A stretch of DNA of 38,234 nucleotides, from NCBI GenBank assembly GCA_964424105.1, contig CAYRHJ010000003.1, forward strand, positions 1 through 38,234, written 5' to 3'. Every line of letters starts with the position of its first letter. Position 1 is the stretch's first letter. This document shows, piece by piece, positions 16,453-24,191 of the stretch. This DNA comes from CAYRHJ01 sp964424105 (GTDB lineage: Bacteria; Planctomycetota; Phycisphaerae; UBA1845). The notes under the pieces were generated by a model. It worked only from the letters and a program-made list of their open reading frames with translations. It did not search any database and was not told the origin of the DNA. A program made the translations under genes and the position numbers.

Positions 16453-16917
16453 ATGGCCAGAAACAAACCGGGGGCAACATCGCCGGCGATTAGGCTGTCC
16501 GCAGCCGGACTTTTGTCATGGCTTGTGCCGGGCCTGGGGCATATGTTCATCGGCGAGAAGCGTCGCGGCTGGGTGATTCTGGTTACCATCGCTATCACAT
16601 TTTGGGGCGGGGTGGCGCTCGGCGGCGTTCGATCTACCGTGGATCCGGAAAAAAAGAAGCTATGGTTTATCGCCCAGGTTTCCAGCGGGGGGCATGCTTT
16701 GGTCGCGTATTGGATGGGTCATCGATCTCGAATCGGTGAACCGGAGGCGGAGTTGGCGTCCAGCAATTGGACGGGCATGGAAGTGGCTACGGTTTATACC
16801 GGTGTGGCGGGGTTGCTGAGCCTGCTGGTCTTGCTGGACGCGATGGTCCGCGCCGACCGGTCCGGACTGCAATCAGAAGAACCCAGGGGCGCTGATGCGC
16901 CCAAAAGTGACACATGA
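16453..16917 (+). CDS. small polytopic membrane protein of unknown function
   Basis: This 154-residue protein has about three to four hydrophobic segments: AAGLLSWLVPGLGHMFIG near residues 17-34, WVILVTIAITFWGGVALGG near 40-58, and YTGVAGLLSLLVLLDAMV near 116-133. The GLLSWLVPGLGHMFIGEKRR lead, a Pro-Gly-Gly-His turn followed by a basic patch, recalls TM2-like membrane proteins and uncharacterised planctomycete families. GGGGGAAAC precedes the ATG and the gene starts 12 bases after the FmdB-like gene. Its TGA overlaps the next ATG (16914-16917). The function is unknown. Confidence 0.8.
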   Translation: MARNKPGATSPAIRLSAAGLLSWLVPGLGHMFIGEKRRGWVILVTIAITFWGGVALGGVRSTVDPEKKKLWFIAQVSSGGHALVAYWMGHRSRIGEPEAELASSNWTGMEVATVYTGVAGLLSLLVLLDAMVRADRSGLQSEEPRGADAPKSDT

Positions 16918-17144
16918 TGACATTGTTCGCACAATGGTTTATCGCGCCGGTTGTTCTGACGGGTTTCCAAAAAACCCTGCTGATCCTGCCGCTGTGTTTA
17001 AGCATCAGCATCGTTTACAAAGCCACACGCATGGATCGGCTGCGGGACATTCCGTTGGCCGTGGCGGCATTGTGGATCACGCTTGTTTTAGGCATGTACG
17101 CGGTGGGCGTAGGCGTTTGGGCGGTCTTCGAGATGCTCGCGTGA
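16914..17144 (+). CDS. small two-helix membrane protein
   Basis: This 76-residue protein has two hydrophobic helices (LFAQWFIAPVVLTGFQKTLL then LILPLCLSISIVY; and IPLAVAALWITLVLGMYAVG onward) joined by a short basic loop KATRMDRLRD. It overlaps the previous gene by ATGA, so the pair is probably co-translated and may form a membrane complex. I do not recognise the family. Confidence 0.7.
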   Translation: MMTLFAQWFIAPVVLTGFQKTLLILPLCLSISIVYKATRMDRLRDIPLAVAALWITLVLGMYAVGVGVWAVFEMLA

Positions 17145-17205
17145 TCGGGGTTTTGCGTGGGCTACTGTTCGCCAAGCCCCGTCGCGTTCTGCCGGACGGG
17201 TGTTG

Positions 17206-18003
17206 ATGAAAGACAACGATCACCTGCCCGCCCCGTCGACCCGGGATGACGTCACGCCGGCTGGGGAGCCGATAACGGACCATATCGCCGATGCCCGTCG
17301 CCGCGCCCGGGAGATGCTCAGTTGCGAAACCCATTTGGGCGACGTGGATGATTGGCGACAGGCTTCCGTGACGGCGCGGGACGCCGTGGTCATGTTGTGG
17401 CTCGTGTGGCTGGGGATTCGGGGCTCCGGTCTGACCGACGGTGTCGGATCGATTTTGCTGGCCGGCGGCGTGGGGTTGGCGCTGTATCTGGGTGCGGCCC
17501 GTGCGGTCGCGACGCGGGTGCGATTGCGTTACCTGGAAGGCGAACTCGAGCGCGAGCGGCAGGAAATACAGCACTCCTTCGATGGTGAGCGCGAAGAGGT
17601 CCGTGCGTTATATGCCGCCAAGGGCTTTCGTGAGCCACTGTTGACACAGATCACCGACACGCTGTGCGCGGATGACGATCGTCTGCTGAAAGTCATGATG
17701 GAAGAAGAGTTGGGCCTGTTCATACAGCACATCAACCATCCCCTATTGGTGGGGATTTGGAATACGCTGGGTGGACTGGTGGGAGTGCTGCTGCTGGCGG
17801 TGCCCGTTTGGATTCAACATCCCCGCACCACGGACGTGTGGATGCCCGGCGGCACGTGCGTACTGTTGATTTGGTTGGCACTGGTGACGTCGCGAATCAC
17901 GGGCCGGCCGTTCGTGCAAACAGCCGCAACGTGGCTATTCACATCCGCGGTGGCGGGCGGTGTCACGTATTACGTCGCCGAGTGGTTGGCCTCGCGAGCC
18001 TAG
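17206..18003 (+). CDS. VIT1/CCC1-family metal transporter-like membrane protein
   Basis: This 265-residue protein follows the layout of VIT1/CCC1 iron/manganese transporters. Two N-terminal membrane helices (ARDAVVMLWLVWLGI and SILLAGGVGLALYLGAARAV) are followed by a charged cytoplasmic segment, LEGELERERQEI ... EREEVRALYAAKGF ... LLKVMMEEELGL. This carries the Glu/Met pattern of the family's metal-binding region; three C-terminal helices follow. The first helix lacks the Asp-Gly core typical of proven transporters (here TARDAVV), so transport itself is not certain. The ATG at 17206 has GGACGGG upstream; a GTG at 17200 is possible. The P1B-type ATPase follows in the same direction after 151 bases, so a shared role in metal homeostasis is likely. 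Confidence 0.75.
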   Translation: MKDNDHLPAPSTRDDVTPAGEPITDHIADARRRAREMLSCETHLGDVDDWRQASVTARDAVVMLWLVWLGIRGSGLTDGVGSILLAGGVGLALYLGAARAVATRVRLRYLEGELERERQEIQHSFDGEREEVRALYAAKGFREPLLTQITDTLCADDDRLLKVMMEEELGLFIQHINHPLLVGIWNTLGGLVGVLLLAVPVWIQHPRTTDVWMPGGTCVLLIWLALVTSRITGRPFVQTAATWLFTSAVAGGVTYYVAEWLASRA

Positions 18004-18079
18004 TGCAATGTAACAGGTTGTCTGCGTGTTTTCCGAGGCGCGCCCGTCAGGAAGCGGTGGGCATGACCGGAGGAAGACC

Positions 18080-18100
18080 GCTCTTTCACGGTCGCGGCTC
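18080..18100 (-). repeat. uninterrupted GAGCCGCGA dispersed repeat
   Basis: On the minus strand this reads GAGCCGCGACCGTGAAAGAG followed by C, then GG. It sits in the 151-base gap between the VIT1-like gene and the metal ATPase gene and is the intact relative used to reconstruct the interrupted copy at 13297-13428. Confidence 0.55.
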
Positions 18101-18154
18101 GGTTCAGATAGGTGATTCCCAATCTGGTACACTACACTAGCGAACGACAAGACG

Positions 18155-20239
18155 ATGGGTGCCCATTGTTTTTCACAACTTGATGACGCCGCCTCTTGCG
18201 AAACCAGGACTCGACATCGTCGGGCCAGGTTTTTCACGGCCCGGCATGCACTCAATCCCATTCTGCTGGACGCGCCGGTGGTCAGCGCGGACGGTCAACG
18301 GGCCAGCGTGTTTCTGACGCCGCTATCCGCAGCCATCGAACGACGCATGCCGCTGATCATGGCCGTTTCATCGGGCGTGTTGTTGGCGGCGGGATACGCC
18401 TCGCAATCCATCGGATCGGCTAAACCCCTGGCGGACCTATTCGTCATGCTTGCGTTCGCCGTCGCAGCCATTCCAGCATTGCAATCGGTCTGGGATTCGC
18501 TTCGTTCATTCCGGATCGACATCGACGCGCTGATGCTTCTGGGCGCGGGTTTGGCCGCCATCATCGGCCAGCCGGCGGAAGGTGCGCTGTTGCTGTTTCT
18601 TTTCGCCTTGTCCGGGGCCTTGGAAGAATTCGCGCTTAACCGCACACAAGCGGCCATCGTGTCCCTGCATAATCTCGTCCCCAGCGAGGCGCTCGTTCTG
18701 ATCGATGCCCAAATCCACCGCACCACATTGAATCGGGTGGCCGTCGGTTCGCGCGTGTTGATCCGGCCCGGGGACAGGGTGCCGTTGGACGGCACGGTCG
18801 TCGAGGGAACGTCGGCCGTGAACGAGTCAGCCATCACCGGCGAGTCCATGCCTCGTGACAAGCGGGTGGGCGATCCGGTTTACGCCGGCACGACCAATCT
18901 CAACGGGCGATTGGTCATGGAAGTGATTCGCAAGTCGACTGATACGACGTTGGCTAGAATTCTACGATTGGTAACCGAAGCCAAACACCGCCGTGCCGGC
19001 GTGCAGCGATTGATCGATCGAATCGGGCCGACCTATTCCACGTCCGTGATTCTGTTTTCCATCGCGTTCGGATTGGCCGCCCATTTTGGTTTCGGGATTG
19101 CCGGAAAGGACGCGGTTCGTCGCGCCATCGCCGTTCTGATCGTATGCAGTCCGTGTGCGTTGATCATCGCCACTCCGGTAGCCTATCTGGCCGCCATCGG
19201 TGCCTGTGCGAGGCGTGGCATTCTGATCAAGGGCGGCGTCTATTTGGAAACGTTCGCACGGGCCAAGACGGTCGTTTTCGACAAGACGGGAACGTTGACC
19301 ACGGGACAAGTCCGACTGACGCGGGTGATCAGCCATGACGGAATCGGGGAGGACGAGGCCTTGCGACGCGCCGGCGCGATCGAATCATCCAGCAGTCATC
19401 CGCTGGCAGCGGCAATCATGCGACATCTGGACGAACGAAAGCTGCAACCCCACGCCATTACGGAATTGAAGAACGTCGCCGGTGAAGGCACGGGCGGGAT
19501 GGCGGCTGGACGAGCGGTCTGGATCGGACGACCCAACTTGGCCTCGACACGAATCCTGCCGGATCATCAGGCCCGGTTCGCCGAAACGCTGGCGGAAGTG
19601 CAGCCCTGCGGTCAGGCTACGTCAGCGTTGGTCATTGATGGAATCCCGGCGCTGTTCGTCTTCGAGGATTCGCTAAGGCCGGATGCGGGCCCGGCGCTTC
19701 GACGATTGCGGGCCGCGGGAATCACGCACATGGAAATGTTGACGGGGGATCACGAATCCGCCGCCCGGGCGCTGGCCGACCAGTTGGACCTGGATGGATA
19801 CCGCGCCGACCTCCTACCGGAACAGAAGCTGACGGTCACGGAAGAGCTTCGCAGGCAACACGGCGAATTGGTCATGGTGGGCGACGGGGTGAACGATGCC
19901 CCCGCGTTGGCGGCTGCGGACGTGGGCATCGCCATCGGTTCCATCGGGGCGGACGTCGCGCTCGAGGCAGCCGACATCGTCCTGATGAACGACAATCTGT
20001 CGGCGGTGGCTTGGCTTCGCGATCATGCGACGCGCACGGCGCGCATCGTTCGTCAAAATCTGTTTCTCGCCATCGGTGTCATCGTGGGGTTGTGCGGATT
20101 CGCCATGGCCGGAACCGTCCCGCTCCCCATTGCGGTGATCGGTCACGAAGGGAGCACCGTGCTCGTAGCCCTGAACGCCCTGCGTCTGTTGCGAGGCCCC
20201 AGCCAAGCGCGTTCATTCCCGTCTCAACAATCGTCGTAG
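18155..20239 (+). CDS. P1B-type heavy-metal ATPase, P1B-4-like (SPC / HEGST motifs)
   Basis: This 694-residue ion pump has all P-type signatures: TGES in the actuator domain, DKTGT with phosphorylated Asp376, SSHPLAAAI (the P1B His-Pro), MLTGDHESAA and MVGDGVNDAPAL. The transmembrane metal site reads Ser332-Pro333-Cys334 instead of Cys-Pro-Cys, and the last helix carries HEGST (His664) before VLVALNALRLL. This pairing is the hallmark of the P1B-4 subgroup, whose members export Fe2+, Co2+ or related ions. As usual for that subgroup there is no N-terminal CxxC metal-binding domain. The first 60 residues are poorly conserved, so the start could lie further in. The neighbouring VIT1-like gene supports an iron/cobalt/manganese role. 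Confidence 0.92.
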   Translation: MGAHCFSQLDDAASCETRTRHRRARFFTARHALNPILLDAPVVSADGQRASVFLTPLSAAIERRMPLIMAVSSGVLLAAGYASQSIGSAKPLADLFVMLAFAVAAIPALQSVWDSLRSFRIDIDALMLLGAGLAAIIGQPAEGALLLFLFALSGALEEFALNRTQAAIVSLHNLVPSEALVLIDAQIHRTTLNRVAVGSRVLIRPGDRVPLDGTVVEGTSAVNESAITGESMPRDKRVGDPVYAGTTNLNGRLVMEVIRKSTDTTLARILRLVTEAKHRRAGVQRLIDRIGPTYSTSVILFSIAFGLAAHFGFGIAGKDAVRRAIAVLIVCSPCALIIATPVAYLAAIGACARRGILIKGGVYLETFARAKTVVFDKTGTLTTGQVRLTRVISHDGIGEDEALRRAGAIESSSSHPLAAAIMRHLDERKLQPHAITELKNVAGEGTGGMAAGRAVWIGRPNLASTRILPDHQARFAETLAEVQPCGQATSALVIDGIPALFVFEDSLRPDAGPALRRLRAAGITHMEMLTGDHESAARALADQLDLDGYRADLLPEQKLTVTEELRRQHGELVMVGDGVNDAPALAAADVGIAIGSIGADVALEAADIVLMNDNLSAVAWLRDHATRTARIVRQNLFLAIGVIVGLCGFAMAGTVPLPIAVIGHEGSTVLVALNALRLLRGPSQARSFPSQQSS

Positions 20240-20413
20240 TGGAACGCCGGTCGAACGGGATTCGGCGATCGTCGTCCCGACGTCCGCACCCTACGCGCCA
20301 AATGCGCGATTCGCGACATATGCGCCAATTGCGAATTGCGTGATTCGCGCCATGGGTCGGAATTCGAGGCCCGGGTTTCGTTGGTGCGGCCCCGGTAGTT
20401 GGGGCCTGGGCCT

Positions 20414-20470
20414 TGTCAATACGGCCCCCACTGACTGCCGATACGGCTTCCGATTGATTGTCGATACGGG
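20414..20470 (+). repeat. three degenerate 22-23 bp spaced repeats
   Basis: TGTCAATACGGC (20414-20425), TGCCGATACGGC (20436-20447) and TGTCGATACGGG (20459-20470) recur at 22 and 23 base spacing, about two helical turns. They lie in the 238-base convergent gap between the ATPase and beta-helix genes, which otherwise shows only short GATTCGCG and AATTGCGAATT palindromes and no clear terminator. Confidence 0.45.
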
Positions 20471-20477
20471 CTGGGGA

Positions 20478-22511
20478 TTACGGCGATTCAATAGCTCCTA
20501 TGTCGGGTGCGGCGCCGTTAAATGGTTGCCCCACGTCCGTACCCGCGTCAATGCAGGGTGAACCAGCCTGCAACGTGAACGCCGCACGGACCTGATTCAG
20601 GATGCTTTCCACCAGCGGCTGCACCTGACCCGGAATAATCTCCGCGGTTCCCGCGCGAACCTCGTCCACCACGCCAAGGTCCAACTCCGCCACACTGTCA
20701 ATTGGATTGACGAAAAGGGGATTGCCGACGGCCGTCAGCCCGTTGACTATGTTGACAAAAGAAAGCGAATTGGTGTCACCAAAGGGCAGGAATGGCGGGC
20801 ATGGATCGAACGGCGGGATGCCGTCACCAATGTAATTGAAATCGGAAGGATTAGGGGCGAAAGGCCGGGCGGCCACACAATCCCGCGATAGCGTGATATC
20901 GCGATCGATGATAGGGAACCCAGCATCATGAAAGGCAATGTTGTTTCGCAGGTTGTTGGCGCCGACGTCGTTTTCGATACCCATCCCGTTTCGACCGTTG
21001 TTGTAGGCGACGTTGTTGTAATAGTCGTTGCTGGTGCCGTCATCGTCGTCAAACCCGCCGCGCGGATTCAAGAATGAAATGTTGAAGCGGACGGTGTTGC
21101 CGCCGCCCTCTCGCGTGCTGATCTTGACACCGTTGCCGTCTCCGTCGACCGTTCCTTCGGGGTTGGAATCGAAGGCGACGTTTCCATGCCAGATGCATCG
21201 GCTGGGCGCGACGGCGTCGTAGTTGTCGTCGACGTTGCCGAACGCGACGTTGTCGATGAAAAGGCAATCCGTCGGGTATCGACCACCGAGGCCGTCGCTG
21301 TTTTCCGGACTGAGGCGATTATCAAAAACCAGATTGCCGCGAATGGTGCAGTCTCGCGGCGCATCCGGCCAAGGGTCTTCAAATTCCGGCCAGGCGCGGA
21401 AACAGTTCACCGAACTGACTTCGCGCAATTGGATACCCTGCCCGTTTTGATACGCTGCGCAAAACTCGATCGAACAATCACTCGCCTGTCCGACGATCTG
21501 GAAGCCCGCTTCAAAACCGGTCGGAGCCAGCGAATTGTTGAACGCGACGCACTCCACGAACTTCGATCCAAAAACCTCCTGGCCCGTCGGCGTACCCGTA
21601 AATATAGGAGGACAGGTGGTCGGCTGATTCGCGCCGCTGGTGCGGAAGTTGGACAAAATGCGCGCACCCACCAATTTCGCGTTAGTGAACGTCAGCTTGG
21701 AAACGGTGATGAAGCTGGCCTGAATATCGCCCGCGTTTCGCTGACGATTCTGGGCATCCAGAATGACCAGATCGTTTCCGAACGCTTCGAACAGGATGGG
21801 CCTGGCCGCGGTCCCGTTACGATCCACTCTCAGCACCGGGGTGTTTTCCGCCGTGCCGGCTGGGAGCCGGTCGGAATTGTACGTCCCCGCCCGGATGAAA
21901 ACGCGATCACCCGGGAAGACCAGGTTGGCTGCAAACTGCGGGTCCTGCTTGGGCGAGGCTTCGGTTCCAGAATTGGCATTGTTGCCCGTCGCGCCATCGG
22001 CGAAGTAATCATAGAAAACGGTCAGGTCGCGATCTTCGTTGACGCCGATGTCCATCTGGAAATCGAGATCGCTCGCCCGAACGCTGTTTAAGCTCCCCAC
22101 ACGTAGAATCACAGCGAGTGTGTTGCCAACAAATTCGCCATCCGGTACCGAAAGCGTGAACTGGCTGTTTGTTACGAGCCGTGAGACGAGCGTCATACCG
22201 TCCGATTGCCGAGCAATCTCTACCAGCACGTCCCGCGCATCAGCTAACGTGGCATCGTCCCCACGGAACAAACTGCCCGCCACCACCGTACCTTCCAAAT
22301 CGACGCACTCGTCGTTCGACTCCTTGCAGATTTGCGAAAAATCGCAGGGAACCGCTACGTTCACGCATCCTGTGACGACATCGCACGCTTCCACGCCATT
22401 ACAAAACAACCCATCATCACAATTAACTATTGAACCCAAGCAGGTCCCTTCATCACAAGCGTCATCTTCCGTGCCCGCGAGATCGTCAGCATTGTATGGC
22501 TCGGGGCGCAT
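20478..22511 (-). CDS. right-handed beta-helix repeat protein, apparently 5'-truncated
   Basis: This frame of 677 residues from the ATG at 22511 starts with a Cys-rich stretch (NCDDGLFCNGVEACD) of the type filling the giant protein at 30835. A beta-sandwich-like part follows (about residues 60-170). Then comes a right-handed beta-helix opened by the typical SGTEASPKQDPQF ... FPGDRVFIRAGTY motif, with Asn-rich rungs such as NNLRNNIAFHD, closing at SPCIDAGTDVG ... DIGAIE. Such proteins are normally secreted, yet no signal peptide is present, and the ATG lies in the U-tract of the upstream gene's terminator without a ribosome binding site. The frame extends to 22619 but only through the end of the neighbouring gene. 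It has probably lost its 5' end, or it starts in an unusual way. Confidence 0.75.
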   Translation of the reverse strand: MRPEPYNADDLAGTEDDACDEGTCLGSIVNCDDGLFCNGVEACDVVTGCVNVAVPCDFSQICKESNDECVDLEGTVVAGSLFRGDDATLADARDVLVEIARQSDGMTLVSRLVTNSQFTLSVPDGEFVGNTLAVILRVGSLNSVRASDLDFQMDIGVNEDRDLTVFYDYFADGATGNNANSGTEASPKQDPQFAANLVFPGDRVFIRAGTYNSDRLPAGTAENTPVLRVDRNGTAARPILFEAFGNDLVILDAQNRQRNAGDIQASFITVSKLTFTNAKLVGARILSNFRTSGANQPTTCPPIFTGTPTGQEVFGSKFVECVAFNNSLAPTGFEAGFQIVGQASDCSIEFCAAYQNGQGIQLREVSSVNCFRAWPEFEDPWPDAPRDCTIRGNLVFDNRLSPENSDGLGGRYPTDCLFIDNVAFGNVDDNYDAVAPSRCIWHGNVAFDSNPEGTVDGDGNGVKISTREGGGNTVRFNISFLNPRGGFDDDDGTSNDYYNNVAYNNGRNGMGIENDVGANNLRNNIAFHDAGFPIIDRDITLSRDCVAARPFAPNPSDFNYIGDGIPPFDPCPPFLPFGDTNSLSFVNIVNGLTAVGNPLFVNPIDSVAELDLGVVDEVRAGTAEIIPGQVQPLVESILNQVRAAFTLQAGSPCIDAGTDVGQPFNGAAPDIGAIESP

Positions 22512-22536
22512 AAAAAAACCGGCTGGAAGCCGGTTT
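22512..22536 (-). terminator. intrinsic terminator of the PEP-CTERM-like gene
   Basis: On the minus strand a perfect 9-base stem AAACCGGCT/AGCCGGTTT (22516-22536, 3-base loop) runs into a tract of T residues ending at 22511-22512. It lies about 30 bases after the stop of the PEP-CTERM-like gene and directly abuts the first ATG of the beta-helix frame. Confidence 0.85.
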
Positions 22537-22564
22537 CTGGCAAGTGCCAAATTTCGTCCTGCAA

Positions 22565-23326
22565 TTACGCGAGGCGGTTTCGTCGCCGGCGAGTGCTGAC
22601 CATTCCCAAACCGACGCAAGCCAATATGGCTGCGCCCGGTGCGGGTATGGGTTCGGGGAACATGACCAACTGATCCTGGGCATGCGTGCCGTCAAGCTTA
22701 AATACGTTCATGACAAGCACATTGCCGATGCCCGAACCCGCGTTGGAATTAGCGTCCGCCAAGAACAGGTCGGCCAAGCCTCGCTCGTAGGAATTCAATC
22801 CTTGATGGGCGTCGTCAATCTCATCCTCCAAAAACCAAATCACATTTTGAAGCGCGTTCGCGGCCTCCGTGCGATCTTTCTTGCCGGCATTACCATTGGC
22901 GGTAGCGGCCGAATCGTAAACGTAGTCGGACAGACTGCCGGTTACGAACTGTGAGTAAAGGTAAGCCGTTCGCGAATCAAGCAAATCGCCACCGGAAGGA
23001 CCGTCTGGACCGTCATTGGGTCCGCCATGCACCGCTTCGGTATTGAGCTCCACAATAAAGGTGGACGAGAAATTGATGAACTCGGTGCGTTCCAGGCAGA
23101 AAGTCTCAAAACGATCCAGAATGCCACCCAGGGAACCCGGAAGAGAAATCGGTTCTACGTCGAATTCGTGCCCGGCGATTTGCTCGATGCTGAATTCACC
23201 ACCATGACCGGCCCCGCCACTGTCACCGAAACTGTCATGAAAGCGAATCCGGAAGTCAGCCAAGGCCGACGTTGACATCAAGCACAATGCCAACAAAGCC
23301 AACCGATATTTTGACAACGTGACCAT
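22565..23326 (-). CDS. exported PEP-CTERM-like protein
   Basis: This 253-residue protein has a clear signal peptide (KYRLALLALCLMSTSALA, cleaved before DF). The C-terminal sorting tail is PEPIPAPGA, then a hydrophobic helix AAILACVGLGMV and the basic end STRRRRNR. This is the tripartite layout that exosortases recognise in planctomycetes, with IPAPGA a common local variant. The middle contains Asp/Gly-rich loops (GGPNDGPDGPSGGD) and a helix ERGLADLFLADANSN; no catalytic motif is visible. It is probably a surface or extracellular-matrix protein. A good promoter lies about 110-140 bases upstream and a strong terminator just downstream, so it is monocistronic. Confidence 0.88.
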   Translation of the reverse strand: MVTLSKYRLALLALCLMSTSALADFRIRFHDSFGDSGGAGHGGEFSIEQIAGHEFDVEPISLPGSLGGILDRFETFCLERTEFINFSSTFIVELNTEAVHGGPNDGPDGPSGGDLLDSRTAYLYSQFVTGSLSDYVYDSAATANGNAGKKDRTEAANALQNVIWFLEDEIDDAHQGLNSYERGLADLFLADANSNAGSGIGNVLVMNVFKLDGTHAQDQLVMFPEPIPAPGAAILACVGLGMVSTRRRRNRLA

Positions 23327-23435
23327 ACGCGACTATTCCCCCGGATCCGAATCGGACCCCGTTTCCAAATACACCCACTACAGAAATACCCGGCTACCAA
23401 CGTCGTCGCGGAACTCACATTCAGCGATCTAACCC

Positions 23436-23465
23436 ATTGTACCGTCGTGACGATACAACTTTCAA
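23436..23465 (-). promoter_or_regulatory. predicted promoter of the PEP-CTERM-like gene
   Basis: On the minus strand TTGAAA (23460-23465) is followed after 18 bases by TACAAT (23436-23441), near the housekeeping consensus. The leader to the ATG at 23326 would be about 100 bases. It lies in the 289-base gap behind the lipoprotein gene, which holds nothing else I can identify apart from an isolated TATAAT further upstream. Confidence 0.45.
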
Positions 23466-23615
23466 GAGCCTAATTATAGAAATCCCCGCGCTTTCACATG
23501 ATCCCCAGACTGCATAATCGCTACAATCCGCAATATCGGCAGATCTCGTTACCGGAGGAAATCCACAGGCCGGGCATGAATCCCGTGCAAAACTGCCGTA
23601 CGATCATTCGGATAA

Positions 23616-24191
23616 CTAATTCTCGGACGTTTCAACTCGGGCCATGCCGTCGGCCTCGGATTGGCGCATGATTTCAAATCCCGGTCCGGTATCCGGAACA
23701 GCGATAAATTCGCCTGTTAGCAGCTCGCGATGGTTGCCTTGCCAGCCGGTGCAAATGTGAAAGCTCTGCCGTTTGGCGAAAATACGAAGGCGTCCGGAAA
23801 TTGCGCCGTCAGGCCTTCGCCAGATTCTAACGATGCCCATCGTTGATGCCCATCGTTGATGGTCGCCGCCTCGATGCGTGATCATTCTGAACGTCGAGTT
23901 ATTCACGAGATAGTGTCGGCCTTTGCCAGCCGGTTCCTTGCCCAGCGACAACGACATGACCATTGACGAAGCGCCGCCCGGCCATCCCGCTCCCCCTTTC
24001 GCCGCGACGCATAATCGACCACCCTGGTCCTTGAAGTAAAAGCATTGGCCGGCTGTCATCTTTTGTATCAATGGGCCGCGGTCGGATATCTGCCGTACGT
24101 TCAGGGACGTGGCCTGAATATCCGCTCGTCCGGCGCAACCGACGGGCAACACGATCATCATCAGGTAGGAAATCGGAGTTACGATTTTCAA
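23616..24191 (-). CDS. lipoprotein of unknown function
   Basis: This 191-residue protein starts at a TTG overlapping the glyA stop as TTGA; this gives a clean lipoprotein signal, MKIVTPISYLMMIVLPVGC, with lipobox Cys19. A TTG seven codons earlier is also open. The mature part has strands such as GQCFYFKDQGGRLCVAAKGG and a C-terminal half (RLRIFAKRQSFHICTGWQGN, then LLTGEFIAVPD) that looks like a beta-rich fold with two or three cysteines. I do not recognise the family. A 13-base tandem duplication (23832-23857) lies in the middle and is read through in two frames. The link to glyA is positional only. Confidence 0.7.
   Translation of the reverse strand: MKIVTPISYLMMIVLPVGCAGRADIQATSLNVRQISDRGPLIQKMTAGQCFYFKDQGGRLCVAAKGGAGWPGGASSMVMSLSLGKEPAGKGRHYLVNNSTFRMITHRGGDHQRWASTMGIVRIWRRPDGAISGRLRIFAKRQSFHICTGWQGNHRELLTGEFIAVPDTGPGFEIMRQSEADGMARVETSEN

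Noticed and set aside
22565..22619. Extending the beta-helix protein start to 22619
   Set aside because: The extension would overlap the end of the PEP-CTERM-like gene, cross its terminator and still lack a signal peptide.
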